From Flavobacteriales bacterium (GTDB lineage: Bacteria; Bacteroidota; Bacteroidia; Flavobacteriales_F; PHOS-HE28): a stretch of DNA of 64,000 bases. The notes under the pieces are model-generated. The model did not search any database. It was not told the DNA's origin and saw only the letters and a program-made list of their open reading frames with translations. Where the stretch lies: assembly GCA_026129465.1 (NCBI GenBank), contig JAHCIA010000001.1, forward strand, positions 1,559,964 to 1,623,963, given 5' to 3'. This document shows positions 25,184 through 34,846 of this stretch, piece after piece (within the stretch, counting starts at the first letter, position 1; every line of letters starts with the position of its first letter). The translations under genes were made by a program, and so were the position numbers.

Positions 25184-26842
25184 ATGCCCCTGACACCCTA
25201 CACCGGGCCCTTCGGCAAGCCCGAACGCACCCACCTGCTGCGCCGTGCGCTCTTCGGCTGCACCAACGCGGACCTCGCGCATTTCGAGGGGCAAAGCCTG
25301 GCGCAGGTGGTGGACGCGCTGCTCACCTTCACCAACGACACCACGCCACCCATCAAGGCCTATTGGGAATTGAACGGCGGCGTGCCCGACCCTGACGCCA
25401 TAGACCCGGCGGTGCCCTTCGGCAGCACCTGGGTGGGCGTGCCCCTGCCGGCCGAGCCCGCGCCCAACCCCACGGTGCAGCGCATCATCAGCTGGGGCGC
25501 CTGGCGCACCGGCCTGCAGGTGCAGCAACAACGCACGCTGCGCGAGAAGCTGGCGCTGTGCTGGTACAACACCATGCCCGTGCAGGCCGTGGCCGCGCCG
25601 GTGCCGCAATTCCTCTACCAGTACGAACAGCTGCTGCGCACGCACGCCATGGGCAACTACCGCACGCTGGTGCGCGAGGCAGGCCTCAGCGGCGCGATGC
25701 TCATCTACCTCAACGGCACCTTCAACAACGTGCTGCAGCCCGATGAGAACTACGCCCGCGAGCTGATGGAGCTCTTCACCCTGGGCGTGGGCAGCGGCTA
25801 CACCGAGGCCGATGTGCAGCAGGCCGCGCGCGTGATGACCGGCTGGATCGTGCAGATCGACAGCGGCGGCGTGCCGGTGGTGCCCAACACGCAATACATC
25901 CCCTTCCTGCACGACACGGGCAACAAGCAGTTCAGCGCCTTCTTCAACAACGCCGTCATCAACGGCCAGGCGGGGCCGGGCGGCGGGCTGAACGAGTTCA
26001 ACGCGCTGCTGGACCTGATCTTCGGCAAGGACGAATGTTCGCTGCACGTATGCCGCGAGATCTACCGCTTCTTCGTCACCGGCGAGATCGACGCGGCCAC
26101 CGAGCAGGACGTGATCGTGCCGCTGGCGCAGCTCTTCCGCGACACCATCAACGCGCCGGACCAGATCAGGCAGGTGATGACCGCGCTGCTCACCAGCGAG
26201 CACTTCTTCAGCGCCGAGGTGCGCGCCTGCCGCATCAAGAGCCCCGCCGACCTGGTGCTGGGCGCCATCCGCCAGTTCGGCATCCCCTTCCCCACGCCCG
26301 CCCAGTTCGAGGCGCGCTACCGCATCTGGGCAGAGGTCTACGGCCTCACCCAATTCGCCGGGCAGGAACTGGCCAACCCGCCCAACGTGGCCGGCTGGCC
26401 CGCCTACCACCAGGCGCCCATGTACGACAACATGTGGGTGGACGGCGCCACCTTCCCCAACCGCAACAACGCCATGCTGGCGCTGGTCTACGTGGGCTTC
26501 TCCACCGGCAACGACATCTACCAGCCGGCCAGCCAGAACCTCAGCTTCAAAGCCGACCTGCTCGCCCTGGTGGCGCAATTCTCCAACCCCTACGACCCCA
26601 ACGCCCTGGTGGAGGACGCCACCCAGCTGCTCTTCGGCGTGCCGGTGTCGGCGGAAGTGAAGCAGCAGCTGAAGACCAACTACCTGCTGCTGGGCCAGCA
26701 GTTCGACCACTACTGGACCGACGCCTACGAGATCTACGTGAACGACCCGAACAGCCCGGACCCCTTCGCGCAACTGGTGCCCACGCTGCTGCTGTTGCTA
26801 TTCCTGGACATGGTGCAAGCCGCCGAGAACCACCTGCACTGA
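25184..26842 (+). CDS. DUF1800 domain protein
   Basis: This 552-aa protein shows the DUF1800 pattern: THLLRRALFGCTNADLAHFE near the start, LREKLALCWYNTMPV, ENYARELMELFTLGVGSGYTE, VMTGW, and GRRx-like NPPNVAGWPAYHQ toward the end. No signal peptide is evident at the chosen ATG (25184). DUF1800 genes are nearly always paired with a DUF1501 gene, as here (12 bp downstream). Their biochemical role is unknown; family members are often exported or linked to polymer breakdown. Confidence 0.88.
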   Translation: MPLTPYTGPFGKPERTHLLRRALFGCTNADLAHFEGQSLAQVVDALLTFTNDTTPPIKAYWELNGGVPDPDAIDPAVPFGSTWVGVPLPAEPAPNPTVQRIISWGAWRTGLQVQQQRTLREKLALCWYNTMPVQAVAAPVPQFLYQYEQLLRTHAMGNYRTLVREAGLSGAMLIYLNGTFNNVLQPDENYARELMELFTLGVGSGYTEADVQQAARVMTGWIVQIDSGGVPVVPNTQYIPFLHDTGNKQFSAFFNNAVINGQAGPGGGLNEFNALLDLIFGKDECSLHVCREIYRFFVTGEIDAATEQDVIVPLAQLFRDTINAPDQIRQVMTALLTSEHFFSAEVRACRIKSPADLVLGAIRQFGIPFPTPAQFEARYRIWAEVYGLTQFAGQELANPPNVAGWPAYHQAPMYDNMWVDGATFPNRNNAMLALVYVGFSTGNDIYQPASQNLSFKADLLALVAQFSNPYDPNALVEDATQLLFGVPVSAEVKQQLKTNYLLLGQQFDHYWTDAYEIYVNDPNSPDPFAQLVPTLLLLLFLDMVQAAENHLH

Positions 26843-26854
26843 ACACCGCCGGTC

Positions 26855-28438
26855 ATGGACAGAAGACGATTCCTGCAGAGCGCATCGGTGGCCACCGTGG
26901 GCGGCTTCACCCTGCGCGCCATGAGCAACCCGCTGCTGGCGGCCCTGGCCGCGCGTGGCGACACCGACCGCGTGCTGGTGATCGTGCAGCTCTTCGGCGG
27001 CAACGACGGATTGAACACCGTGATACCGCTGGACCAGTACGGCAACCTCAGCACAGCGCGTCCGCAATTGCTCATTCCCGAAGGTGCCGTGCTGCCGCTG
27101 AGCGGGCTGGGCGGCGCCACGGGCCTGCACCCCGCCATGGGCGGCATGCGCGACCTGTGGGAGGATGGCAAGCTGGCCATTGTGCAGGGCGTGAGCTACC
27201 CCGAGCCGGACTTCAGCCACTTCCGCGCCACCGACATCTGGGAAACTGCCTCCGGCAGCCAGCAGGTGCTCAACAGCGGATGGACGGGCCGCTACCTGCA
27301 CCACGAGTATCCCAATTATCCGGCGGGCTACCCCAACGCGGAGATGCCGCACCCCCTGGCGATCCGCGTGGGCGGCGCCATCGGGCCGGGGCTGCAGCAC
27401 ATGGGCGTGAACATGGCCGTGGCCATCAACAACACGGACAACCCCGTGAACCTGGCCAGCAACATCTACATCGATCCCGCCACGGACGATTGCAGCGGCG
27501 ACAAGCTGGCCTACATCCGCACCGTGCAGCAGCAATCCAGCTTGTACGGCAGCGCCATCAACGCGGCGGCGGTGGACGGCTGCAACATGAGCACCCTCTA
27601 CCCCACCGGCAATGCGCCGGGCGCGCAACTGGCACAGGCGCTGAAGATCGTGGCGCAACTGATCTGCGGCGGACTGAAGACGCGCATCTACTGGGTGAGC
27701 ATGAACGGTTTCGACACGCACGCGCTGCAGGTGGTGGCCGGCAACCCCGTGCTGGGCGCGCACGCCAACCTGCTGCAGGGGCTGAGCGACGCCATCCACG
27801 CCTTCCAGGACGACCTGCACCTGCTGGGCCTGGAGGAACGCGTGCTGGGCATGACCTTCAGCGAATTCGGGCGGCGCATCATCAGCAACGCCTCCCTGGG
27901 CACCGACCACGGCAGCGCGCTGCCCATGTTCCTCTTCGGCACCAAGGTGCTGCCCGGCATGCTGGGCGACAATCCCGAGATACCGCCCAACGCGAACGTG
28001 CAGACCAACCTGGCCATGCAGTACGATTTCCGAAGCGTGTACGCCTCGGTGCTGCGCGACTGGTTCTGCCTGACGCAAAGCGAGGTGCAACAGGTGCTGC
28101 TGAGCGACCTGCAACCGCTTACGCTGATCGATCCCGCGGGCTGTCTCTCCACCGGCATCCACCAGGCCAACCAGGTGGCGGGCGAGGAACTGCTGCTGGT
28201 GTATCCCAATCCCTTCGTGGAACGGATCACGCTGCGCTATACCAGCCATGGCGGCTATGTGTTGGTGCAGGTCTTCAACGAGCAGGGGCAATTGCTGCGC
28301 ACCCTGCTGAACGCCACCATGCCCGCCGGCCGGCACCTGCTGGATACCGATCTGGGCGAACTGCCCGCCGGGCGCTACTACGTGCGGCTGCAGAACGAAA
28401 GCCGCCAGCAGGTGCGCAGCGCGATCAAGGTGCGCTGA
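26855..28438 (+). CDS. DUF1501 protein with Tat-like signal and T9SS sorting domain
   Basis: This 527-aa protein starts MDRRRFLQSASVATVGG, a twin-arginine-type signal. The DUF1501 domain (about residues 35-420) includes VIVQLFGGNDGLNTV, DFSHFRATDIWE, and the terminal block MTFSEFGRRIISNASLGTDH with the DH pair of the sulfatase-like fold. Residues about 445-527 form a type IX secretion C-terminal sorting domain (LLLVYPNPF ... LPAGRYYVRL), so the protein is likely sent to the cell surface. It is cotranscribed with the DUF1800 gene. No enzyme activity is established for the family. Confidence 0.88.
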   Translation: MDRRRFLQSASVATVGGFTLRAMSNPLLAALAARGDTDRVLVIVQLFGGNDGLNTVIPLDQYGNLSTARPQLLIPEGAVLPLSGLGGATGLHPAMGGMRDLWEDGKLAIVQGVSYPEPDFSHFRATDIWETASGSQQVLNSGWTGRYLHHEYPNYPAGYPNAEMPHPLAIRVGGAIGPGLQHMGVNMAVAINNTDNPVNLASNIYIDPATDDCSGDKLAYIRTVQQQSSLYGSAINAAAVDGCNMSTLYPTGNAPGAQLAQALKIVAQLICGGLKTRIYWVSMNGFDTHALQVVAGNPVLGAHANLLQGLSDAIHAFQDDLHLLGLEERVLGMTFSEFGRRIISNASLGTDHGSALPMFLFGTKVLPGMLGDNPEIPPNANVQTNLAMQYDFRSVYASVLRDWFCLTQSEVQQVLLSDLQPLTLIDPAGCLSTGIHQANQVAGEELLLVYPNPFVERITLRYTSHGGYVLVQVFNEQGQLLRTLLNATMPAGRHLLDTDLGELPAGRYYVRLQNESRQQVRSAIKVR

Positions 28439-28444
28439 GCGGCG

Positions 28445-29278
28445 TCAAGGCTGGCGCGGCGCGTCGAAGCCCGCGCGGATGAACCGGTCCGCATCGGGGA
28501 ATTCCTGCTTCAGCCCTTCGCCGATGCGCTTGAGCAACTCCCTGGAGGTATCCGCTTCGCCGGCCTCTTCGGGCATCATCTCAGCGACCATGTCCCAGGC
28601 CACCTGGCAGCGGTCCACGATGTGGAGGGCGAGCTTGGCCGTGCCGTTCCAGTCGCTCTGGTGCGGGTCGTCGTCCCAGTCGCCGTCCTCCAGCTTGCCC
28701 TGCACGGCGCGCCGGCATTTCACGTGCAGCATGGTGTGGAACCAGCCGATCTCGTGGATCGCCTCGCGCAGCACGATCATCTCGGGCGTGTGCGCCCCCA
28801 CCGGCAGGGTGATCTCCGGCCGCTTGTACATGTCCAGCCCCTTGCGCTTGAATTCCTCGGCGTGCGCTTCGAGCCATTCATGCACCAGTTCCATGTAGGT
28901 GTGCGAGCGGTGCGAAAGGGGATGCGCGTCGGTCTGGCGGCGCTTCTCCTCCATCCGCTTCTCCCATGCCGGGTCGGGCTCCAGGTCGGCAGGGTCGAAG
29001 TCCGACCCGAGGCCCTCCGCATCGTCCGCATCATCCTCCTTCCCGGCGTCGCGCTCCACATCCTCGGGGGTGAGGCCCATCAACTCCTCCAGGCGCTTGC
29101 GCAGGTCCTCGGCGGCGCCACCCCCGATGGGCGCATCGGGCGTGCCCACATCATCCATCTCCGCGATGCCCACGCGGCACTGCCGCACGAAGCGGCACCG
29201 CTCGCACAGGCGGTCGCAGTAGTTGTATACGCCGGGAATGAAGCCCTGCGCGTCGGGGGCGTGGATGTCGCGTTCCAT
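28445..29278 (-). CDS. Uncharacterised protein with N-terminal cysteine cluster
   Basis: This 277-aa protein begins with a cysteine-rich motif, CDRLCERCRFVRQC (about residues 21-34), that could bind zinc or an iron-sulfur cluster. An acidic stretch (DAGKEDDADDAEGL) follows. The C-terminal half is helical and carries EIGWFHTMLHVKCRRAVQGK and VDRCQVAWDMVAEMM. I know no named family for it. It is convergent with the DUF1501 gene and lies downstream of the cold-shock gene, separated by a terminator. Confidence 0.65.
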   Translation of the reverse strand: MERDIHAPDAQGFIPGVYNYCDRLCERCRFVRQCRVGIAEMDDVGTPDAPIGGGAAEDLRKRLEELMGLTPEDVERDAGKEDDADDAEGLGSDFDPADLEPDPAWEKRMEEKRRQTDAHPLSHRSHTYMELVHEWLEAHAEEFKRKGLDMYKRPEITLPVGAHTPEMIVLREAIHEIGWFHTMLHVKCRRAVQGKLEDGDWDDDPHQSDWNGTAKLALHIVDRCQVAWDMVAEMMPEEAGEADTSRELLKRIGEGLKQEFPDADRFIRAGFDAPRQP

Positions 29279-29323
29279 GGTGCGGGGCTTGACACCCGAA
29301 GTTGCGCAACATCCCTGAAATGC

Positions 29324-29351
29324 GGAAGCCGGCCCTTGCGGACCGGCTTCC
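29324..29351 (-). terminator. Rho-independent terminator of the cold-shock gene
   Basis: GGAAGCCGG pairs perfectly with CCGGCTTCC around a 10-nt loop, about 25 bp past the stop of the minus-strand cold-shock gene. On that strand a T-rich stretch (GCATTTC) follows. Confidence 0.6.
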
Positions 29352-29375
29352 CATTACCAAAGTATCGTGTGGCGC

Positions 29376-29567
29376 TCAGGCCTTCGTTACGTTGATCGCG
29401 TTGGAGCCCTTGGGGGTCTCTTCCACTTCGTAGTTGACCTTGTCGCCTTCCCAGAGGGCTTCGCGCGTGCCGGTCTTGTGTACGAAGATGTCCTTGCCGC
29501 CCGCATCCGGGACGATGAATCCGAAGCCCTTCTCGTTGTTGAAGAACTTCACTGTACCACTTGCCAT
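29376..29567 (-). CDS. Cold-shock protein (CspA family)
   Basis: This 63-aa single cold-shock domain shows the RNA-binding motifs KGFGFI (RNP1) and DIFVHK (RNP2) and starts MASGTVKFFNNEKG. It binds single-stranded RNA and DNA and opens RNA secondary structure. Length and motifs are complete. The upstream region is compact, so a long regulated leader as in E. coli cspA is not obvious. Confidence 0.95.
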   Translation of the reverse strand: MASGTVKFFNNEKGFGFIVPDAGGKDIFVHKTGTREALWEGDKVNYEVEETPKGSNAINVTKA

Positions 29568-29817
29568 TGTACTGTAGTGTATTGGTTGCCACCGGCAAAA
29601 GCACCGATGGCGGGGGCGCAAGGTAGGCCAATTCGCAGCCGATGCCGACGATCGGGGTGGAATATCGCTGGAAGTGGAGGCCCCAGCCGAATATTGTGGG
29701 GAGTTCGAGGGGCCGGAGTCTCTGTAGGATCCCGTCGCCCTCGGCATGCGGCCTGCCTGTGCCCGATGTACGGCTGGAAACGCCGCATGTGCAGGGTATG
29801 ACCGTTGCCGCCCCGCT

Positions 29818-32166
29818 TCACACATTCGCCAACCACGCCTGCACCATGCGCACCTTGCCGTAGGAGAACTTGTCGCCGAAATGCGCACGGATCTCGCCAC
29901 TGTTCTTGCCGGGGTGTTCGCGGATCCACTCGGCGATGGCGTCGCGGTCCGCGGCTGGCAGCAACGCGTCGATCTCCAGGATGCCCTCGCCGATGCCGCG
30001 CGCCGCATGGCCTTCGATCGTGCCCAGCGACAGGCCCCGTTCCCTGGCCACCTCGTCCAGCTGCATGCCGTTCTTGATCAGCGCGTAGGTCTTCAGGTAG
30101 GTCTCGCCCTTGATCTTCGGCGGCTTGGGCTCTCCGGCGGCCTTGCGCTTCTTCCTGCGTGAAAGGCCAGGTTCCACGTGCTCGTCCGCATCCGAGGGGT
30201 CCCACGCCTCATCGCGCTTCCGTCGGCGGCCACTCTTCAGCGCGCTGGCCGGCGCATGCTCCGCCACCCAGGCCTTCACTTCCTCCACAATGGCGCTGCG
30301 CTCGGCCCCGAGCTTCCGCTCCTGTTCCGCGTCGCGCGTCACCTCCCGGCTTTCCAGGATGCAGGTGGTGACATGCACCGCCTTGGCGATGGTGGCGATC
30401 TTCTTCACCAGCATGCCGTCCAGTTCGCGCAGCGCATCGCCGTACTGCTTGGTGCGCGTAAGGAGGTCCACCTGTGCCAGGTGCCGCAGCAGGTCCTTCA
30501 TGGCATCCTTCAAGAAGCCGCCATAGTAGTCGGCGCCCCTGGCGATGCGCTCCAGCAGCACCGGGCGTTCATCCTGCTGCAACAGCCGCATCAACTGCCC
30601 CTGGAACTTGCGCGTGTTGTCCTCCTCGGTGCGCAGCCGGTCGCGGAACCGTTGCAGGGCGGTCTTCATGCCCTCGTCCTCGAAGGCCGATACCTCGTCG
30701 TGGTCCTTCTGGATGTGATCGGCGCGTTGCAGCAGGTCGCCCAGGTCGAAGGTGCTCACCAGCATGTCGTGCAGAAAACGGCGCTGGTACTCCTGCAACT
30801 GCTCGGGCAGCGGCTGCTGCGCGTGGCGCCGTTCGCTGAAGGCCACCACCTCCCGGTCGGTGCTCACCACGGCGGGTTCGATGCGGGTGCGCAGGATGAG
30901 CCCCTCCAGCGAACGCAGCCGCGACAATGCCACATACACCTGTCCCGGTGCGAAGGCGCGGCCCACGTCGATGATGGCCTTGTCGAAGGTGAGGCCCTGG
31001 CTCTTGTGCACGGTGATGGCCCAGGCCAGCTTCACGGGGTATTGCTCGAAGGTGCCCAGGATGCGCTCCTGCTGCTCCTTGGTCGTCTGGTCGATCTCGT
31101 AGCGTTTGTTCTCCCAGGTCTCGCGTTTCAGCACGTAGGGGGTGTCGCCATCGATCATGCGCACCTTGATCCTGCCTTCGGCGATCGTTTCCACACGCGC
31201 CAGCTTGCCGTTGAAGTAGGCCTTCTCGGGGTCGTTGCGGGTGAACATGATCTGCGCGCCCTCCTTCAAGGCCAGCTCGCGCAGCACGGGGAACATGCTC
31301 TCGGGGAAATCACCTTCGATGTCGGCCTCGAAGCGATGCACCCGGCCGGGCAGCTTCTCCAGCGCGCGTTGGTTCAGCTCATCGGCCGTGCGGTTGTGCG
31401 TGGTGAGGGTGATGACGCCGTCGCTGGCGTCCTCGGCGAGCCGCGGCTGGTAGTGCTCGTTCAGCGCGTCCACATCGGCCTGCGTCACCGTGTTCTCGCG
31501 CAGGTGGTTGAGCAGGGCGATGAAGCGCTCGTCCTGCTGGCGGAAGATCTTGTCCAGTTCGATGTGCGCGTAGCCGCTCTCCTTCAGCGCGTGGGCCTCG
31601 AAGAAGTGCATGCTGTCGTAGTAGCGGCGCATCACGCTCCACTCCTCGTCCTTCACAATGGGTGGCAGCTGGTAGAGGTCGCCGATGAAGAGCACCTGCA
31701 CGCCGCCGAAGGGACGGTCCCAGCGCTGGCGCACACTGCGCAGGCGGTGGTCGATGGCGTCCAGCAGGTCGGCGCGCAGCATGCTCACCTCGTCGATGAT
31801 CAGCAGGTCCAGCGCGCGCAGCACATGGCGGCGCAGGGCGTTGAGCGGATGGCGGCGGTTCAGCGTATCGCGGTCGGTGAAGGCGCCATACTCGCCGATG
31901 TCGGGTGGCAGGCGCTTCTCCGGCACGAAGGACCCGAAGGGCAGCAGGAACTGGCTGTGCACGGTGACACCGCCCGCGTTGAGCGCCGCGATGCCGGTGG
32001 GCGCCACGATCACATGGCGCTTGTGCGTGTGCGCGGCGAGGCGGTGCAGGAAGGTGGTCTTGCCGGTGCCGGCCTTGCCGGTGAGGAAGACATTGCGCGC
32101 CGTGCTGTTGACGAAGCGCGCGGCCAGGGCGGCCATTTCGGTCTCCACGTGATCGTGCGCGTCCAT
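29818..32166 (-). CDS. Pif1-like superfamily 1 helicase with C-terminal HTH/RQC-like domain
   Basis: This ~782-aa protein has Walker A GKAGTGKT, Walker B LLIIDEVSML, motif III GDLYQLPP and late motif AITVHKSQGLTFD, the Pif1/RecD-like helicase set. The C-terminal part contains a basic linker (SGRRRKRDE, LSRRKKRKA) and a helix-turn-helix-like domain (ETYLKTYALIKNGMQLDEVA ... LSLGTIEGHAARGI) as in HTH_40 domains of RecQ-type helicases. It likely unwinds DNA forks, G-quadruplexes or R-loops. I prefer the ATG at 32166, since the stretch to the ATG at 32241 is Pro-rich and precedes the conserved start. Confidence 0.88.
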   Translation of the reverse strand: MDAHDHVETEMAALAARFVNSTARNVFLTGKAGTGKTTFLHRLAAHTHKRHVIVAPTGIAALNAGGVTVHSQFLLPFGSFVPEKRLPPDIGEYGAFTDRDTLNRRHPLNALRRHVLRALDLLIIDEVSMLRADLLDAIDHRLRSVRQRWDRPFGGVQVLFIGDLYQLPPIVKDEEWSVMRRYYDSMHFFEAHALKESGYAHIELDKIFRQQDERFIALLNHLRENTVTQADVDALNEHYQPRLAEDASDGVITLTTHNRTADELNQRALEKLPGRVHRFEADIEGDFPESMFPVLRELALKEGAQIMFTRNDPEKAYFNGKLARVETIAEGRIKVRMIDGDTPYVLKRETWENKRYEIDQTTKEQQERILGTFEQYPVKLAWAITVHKSQGLTFDKAIIDVGRAFAPGQVYVALSRLRSLEGLILRTRIEPAVVSTDREVVAFSERRHAQQPLPEQLQEYQRRFLHDMLVSTFDLGDLLQRADHIQKDHDEVSAFEDEGMKTALQRFRDRLRTEEDNTRKFQGQLMRLLQQDERPVLLERIARGADYYGGFLKDAMKDLLRHLAQVDLLTRTKQYGDALRELDGMLVKKIATIAKAVHVTTCILESREVTRDAEQERKLGAERSAIVEEVKAWVAEHAPASALKSGRRRKRDEAWDPSDADEHVEPGLSRRKKRKAAGEPKPPKIKGETYLKTYALIKNGMQLDEVARERGLSLGTIEGHAARGIGEGILEIDALLPAADRDAIAEWIREHPGKNSGEIRAHFGDKFSYGKVRMVQAWLANV

Positions 32167-32450
32167 ATCAGGGCGCAAGATCGCTTCTGGTGGTGGTTGA
32201 GGCGTTGGAAGTGGGTGGACTACGGAAGCATCGGAGGACATGACAAGGTGAAGCGCGAAGAACGGCTCCGGTGGTTGACGACATGATCGTCACCGGCACG
32301 GAAGGAAAGATATGTGTCGGGAGTGCAACATGGATGACACATGCAGTACACATGAAAGTCGCGATGATTTGACCGAACGTTCAACCAAGCATCCGGATCG
32401 GGAAATACGACCCAGGGACTTTTGGCCCCTGGAAAAACAAACCGAACCCG

Positions 32451-34769
32451 ATGAAGAATCTCACTACCCTGCGACTTGGGGCGCTGGCCTCGGGGCTGGC
32501 CTTGGCCATCGCCTCGCATGCCCAGACCCTCCGGATCACACCGATCGGCACCTACCAGACAGGCCTCTACGGCGAAAGCGCCGCCGAGATCGTGGATTAC
32601 GACCCCGGCACCCGTCGCGTATTCTCCACCAATGCCGCGGCCAACAGTGTGGATGCGATCGATATCTCCGACCCGTCCAACCCCACACTGCTTTTCACCA
32701 TGGACATGTCGCCATACGGAGGCGGTGCGAACAGTGTGGTGGTGATCGATGGCGCCATCGCCATTGCCTGTGAGGCTTTCGTGAAGACCGACAACGGGAG
32801 CGTTGTGTTCCTTGACCTGAATGGGAATTTCCTGAACCAGCTCACCGTAGGCGCATTGCCGGACATGATCACCAGGACCCCCGATGGCACCAAGCTGCTG
32901 GTGGCCAATGAGGGCGAGCCGATCAGCTACCTGGACGGCATCGACCCCGAGGGAAGCATCAGCATCATCGATATCAACGGAGGGATCGCATCTCTCTCGC
33001 AAGCCCAGGTGACCACGATCGGTTTCGAGGGCTACACCCCGGAGATGCTGCCTGGCGTGAGGATCTTCGGTCCCAACGCATCGGTGGCGCAGGACATGGA
33101 GCCGGAGTACATCGCGGTGAGTGCGGACTCGCAGACGGCCTTCGTGGTGTGCCAGGAGAACAACGCCGTGGTGCGCATCGACCTGAACACGAACACGATC
33201 GTCTCCATCACCTCGCTGGGCATGAAGGACCACAGCCTGCCGGGGAATGGCCTGGACGCGAGCGACCAGGACGGCATGATCAACATCGCCAACTGGCCGG
33301 TCAAAGGACTGTACATGCCCGACGCGATCGCCTGCTACACGGTGAACGGCGAACCCTATGTGATCTACGCCAATGAGGGCGACGCAAGGGACGACTGGCC
33401 GGGTTATGAAGAAGGTCGCCGCATCGGCAACGCGGGATACCAACTCGATCCCGATGTGTTCCCCAATGCCGCTGATCTGAAACAGAACGCCAACCTCGGC
33501 AGGCTCACCGCATCACGCGCATCGGGCGACCTCGATGGCGATGGCCTATTCGAGGAGATCCACGTCCTGGGCGCACGTTCCTTCAGCATCCGCAACGCCG
33601 CAGGTGAGCTGCTCTACGACAGCGGGGAGGACTTCGAGCGGATCACTGCCCAGCGCTACCCCACGCGCTTCAACGCGAGCAACAGCAACAACAACTTCGA
33701 CAACCGAAGCGACGACAAGGGACCGGAGCCCGAGGCCGTGGAGGTGGCCCTGATCGACGGACGCCACTATGCCTTCATCGGTCTCGAACGCATCGGCGGC
33801 ATCATGGTCTATGATGTCACCGACCCCACCAACGCCCAGTATCTGGACTATGTGAACAACCGGAACTTCGGCGCCAGCCCATTGAGCCCTGAGGGCCTGG
33901 ACTCCGGTGTGGAATGCCTGCGCTTCGTCCATGCGGACCAAAGCCCCAATGGTGAGATGCTGCTCATCAGCGCCAACGAAGTATCGGGCACGGTGACCAT
34001 CTTCCAGGTGGACCTGTTGTACTGCGAGCCGGGCGATGGCATCACACGCGTGCGCCAACAGAACGGCAACGGCCCGGTGACCACCACGCAACTGGCCAGT
34101 TTCGAAGCCCCGCAGAACGACGGGGACCACTTCACCGCCACGCTGGGCGGCCTCATCTGCCCGCCGGTGAGCGGTTACTACCGCTTCTTCATCTCGGCCG
34201 ACCACCGTGCCGAGCTCTACCTGAGCCCCGGCACCACCCCGGTGAACGGACCGGCCATCGCGCGCTGCCCCGCTCCGGTGCCGCCGCATGTCTACACGCA
34301 GTTCGCACAGCAGTCCTCCGCGGCCATCTGGCTCGAGGCCGGTGAACTGCGCTACCTCTATGCCACACACCGCGAAGCCAATGGCCCCGACCATGTGAGT
34401 GTGGCCTGGGCGCGAGCCGATGGGATCCACCAGGACCCCATCCCAGGCATCTACTTCTTCCAGCCGGCACAACCCAAGGACCTGGCATCACTGCTCACAG
34501 AAACATCGATAGCACCGGCCACCTTCGGTATGTATCCCAATCCCGCCAATGACCGCCTGCACGTGGAACTCCTCCTGCAGGAGGCCGGCCAGGTAAGGTT
34601 GGAGCTGATCGACCCCACCGGCCGCCTGTTGATCGAACGGACCACTTCGGCGGAGGAAGGCCGTCACATCGAAGTGTTGGACATCACCGGCTTGCGGCCC
34701 GGCATGTACCTCATGCGGATGACCAGCGGAATGGAACAGGAAACGAAGCCCTTCGTGGTGATGCGCTGA
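32451..34769 (+). CDS. Choice-of-anchor I family protein with PA14-like and T9SS sorting domains
   Basis: This 772-aa protein has a signal peptide (ending near SHAQ), a beta-propeller-like esterase/phosphatase-type domain (about residues 25-520; DPEGSISIIDI, VANEGEPISY, EPEAVEVALIDGRHYAFIGL), a PA14-like region (about 535-650; GLICPPVSGYYRFFISADHR) and a C-terminal T9SS sorting domain (FGMYPNPANDRLHVEL). Proteins with this layout are secreted or surface-attached and may bind carbohydrate through PA14; the substrate is not known. Confidence 0.85.
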   Translation: MKNLTTLRLGALASGLALAIASHAQTLRITPIGTYQTGLYGESAAEIVDYDPGTRRVFSTNAAANSVDAIDISDPSNPTLLFTMDMSPYGGGANSVVVIDGAIAIACEAFVKTDNGSVVFLDLNGNFLNQLTVGALPDMITRTPDGTKLLVANEGEPISYLDGIDPEGSISIIDINGGIASLSQAQVTTIGFEGYTPEMLPGVRIFGPNASVAQDMEPEYIAVSADSQTAFVVCQENNAVVRIDLNTNTIVSITSLGMKDHSLPGNGLDASDQDGMINIANWPVKGLYMPDAIACYTVNGEPYVIYANEGDARDDWPGYEEGRRIGNAGYQLDPDVFPNAADLKQNANLGRLTASRASGDLDGDGLFEEIHVLGARSFSIRNAAGELLYDSGEDFERITAQRYPTRFNASNSNNNFDNRSDDKGPEPEAVEVALIDGRHYAFIGLERIGGIMVYDVTDPTNAQYLDYVNNRNFGASPLSPEGLDSGVECLRFVHADQSPNGEMLLISANEVSGTVTIFQVDLLYCEPGDGITRVRQQNGNGPVTTTQLASFEAPQNDGDHFTATLGGLICPPVSGYYRFFISADHRAELYLSPGTTPVNGPAIARCPAPVPPHVYTQFAQQSSAAIWLEAGELRYLYATHREANGPDHVSVAWARADGIHQDPIPGIYFFQPAQPKDLASLLTETSIAPATFGMYPNPANDRLHVELLLQEAGQVRLELIDPTGRLLIERTTSAEEGRHIEVLDITGLRPGMYLMRMTSGMEQETKPFVVMR

Positions 34770-34791
34770 CCAGCGGTCCTTACGAACGCCC

Positions 34792-34819
34792 AGCGGCGGC
34801 CATGCTCATGGCCGCCGCT
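34792..34819. terminator. Bidirectional terminator hairpin
   Basis: AGCGGCGGCCAT pairs perfectly with ATGGCCGCCGCT around a GCTC loop and is followed by TTTCG. It lies between two convergent genes ending at 34769 and 34847, so it can serve both. Confidence 0.8.
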
Positions 34820-34846
34820 TTCGTTCCATCGATACCGTGCCGGGTC

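Noticed and set aside
26035..28482. An 815-codon plus-strand frame across the DUF1800/DUF1501 junction
   Set aside because: Arg/Gln/His-rich shadow in another frame of two genes with clear domains.
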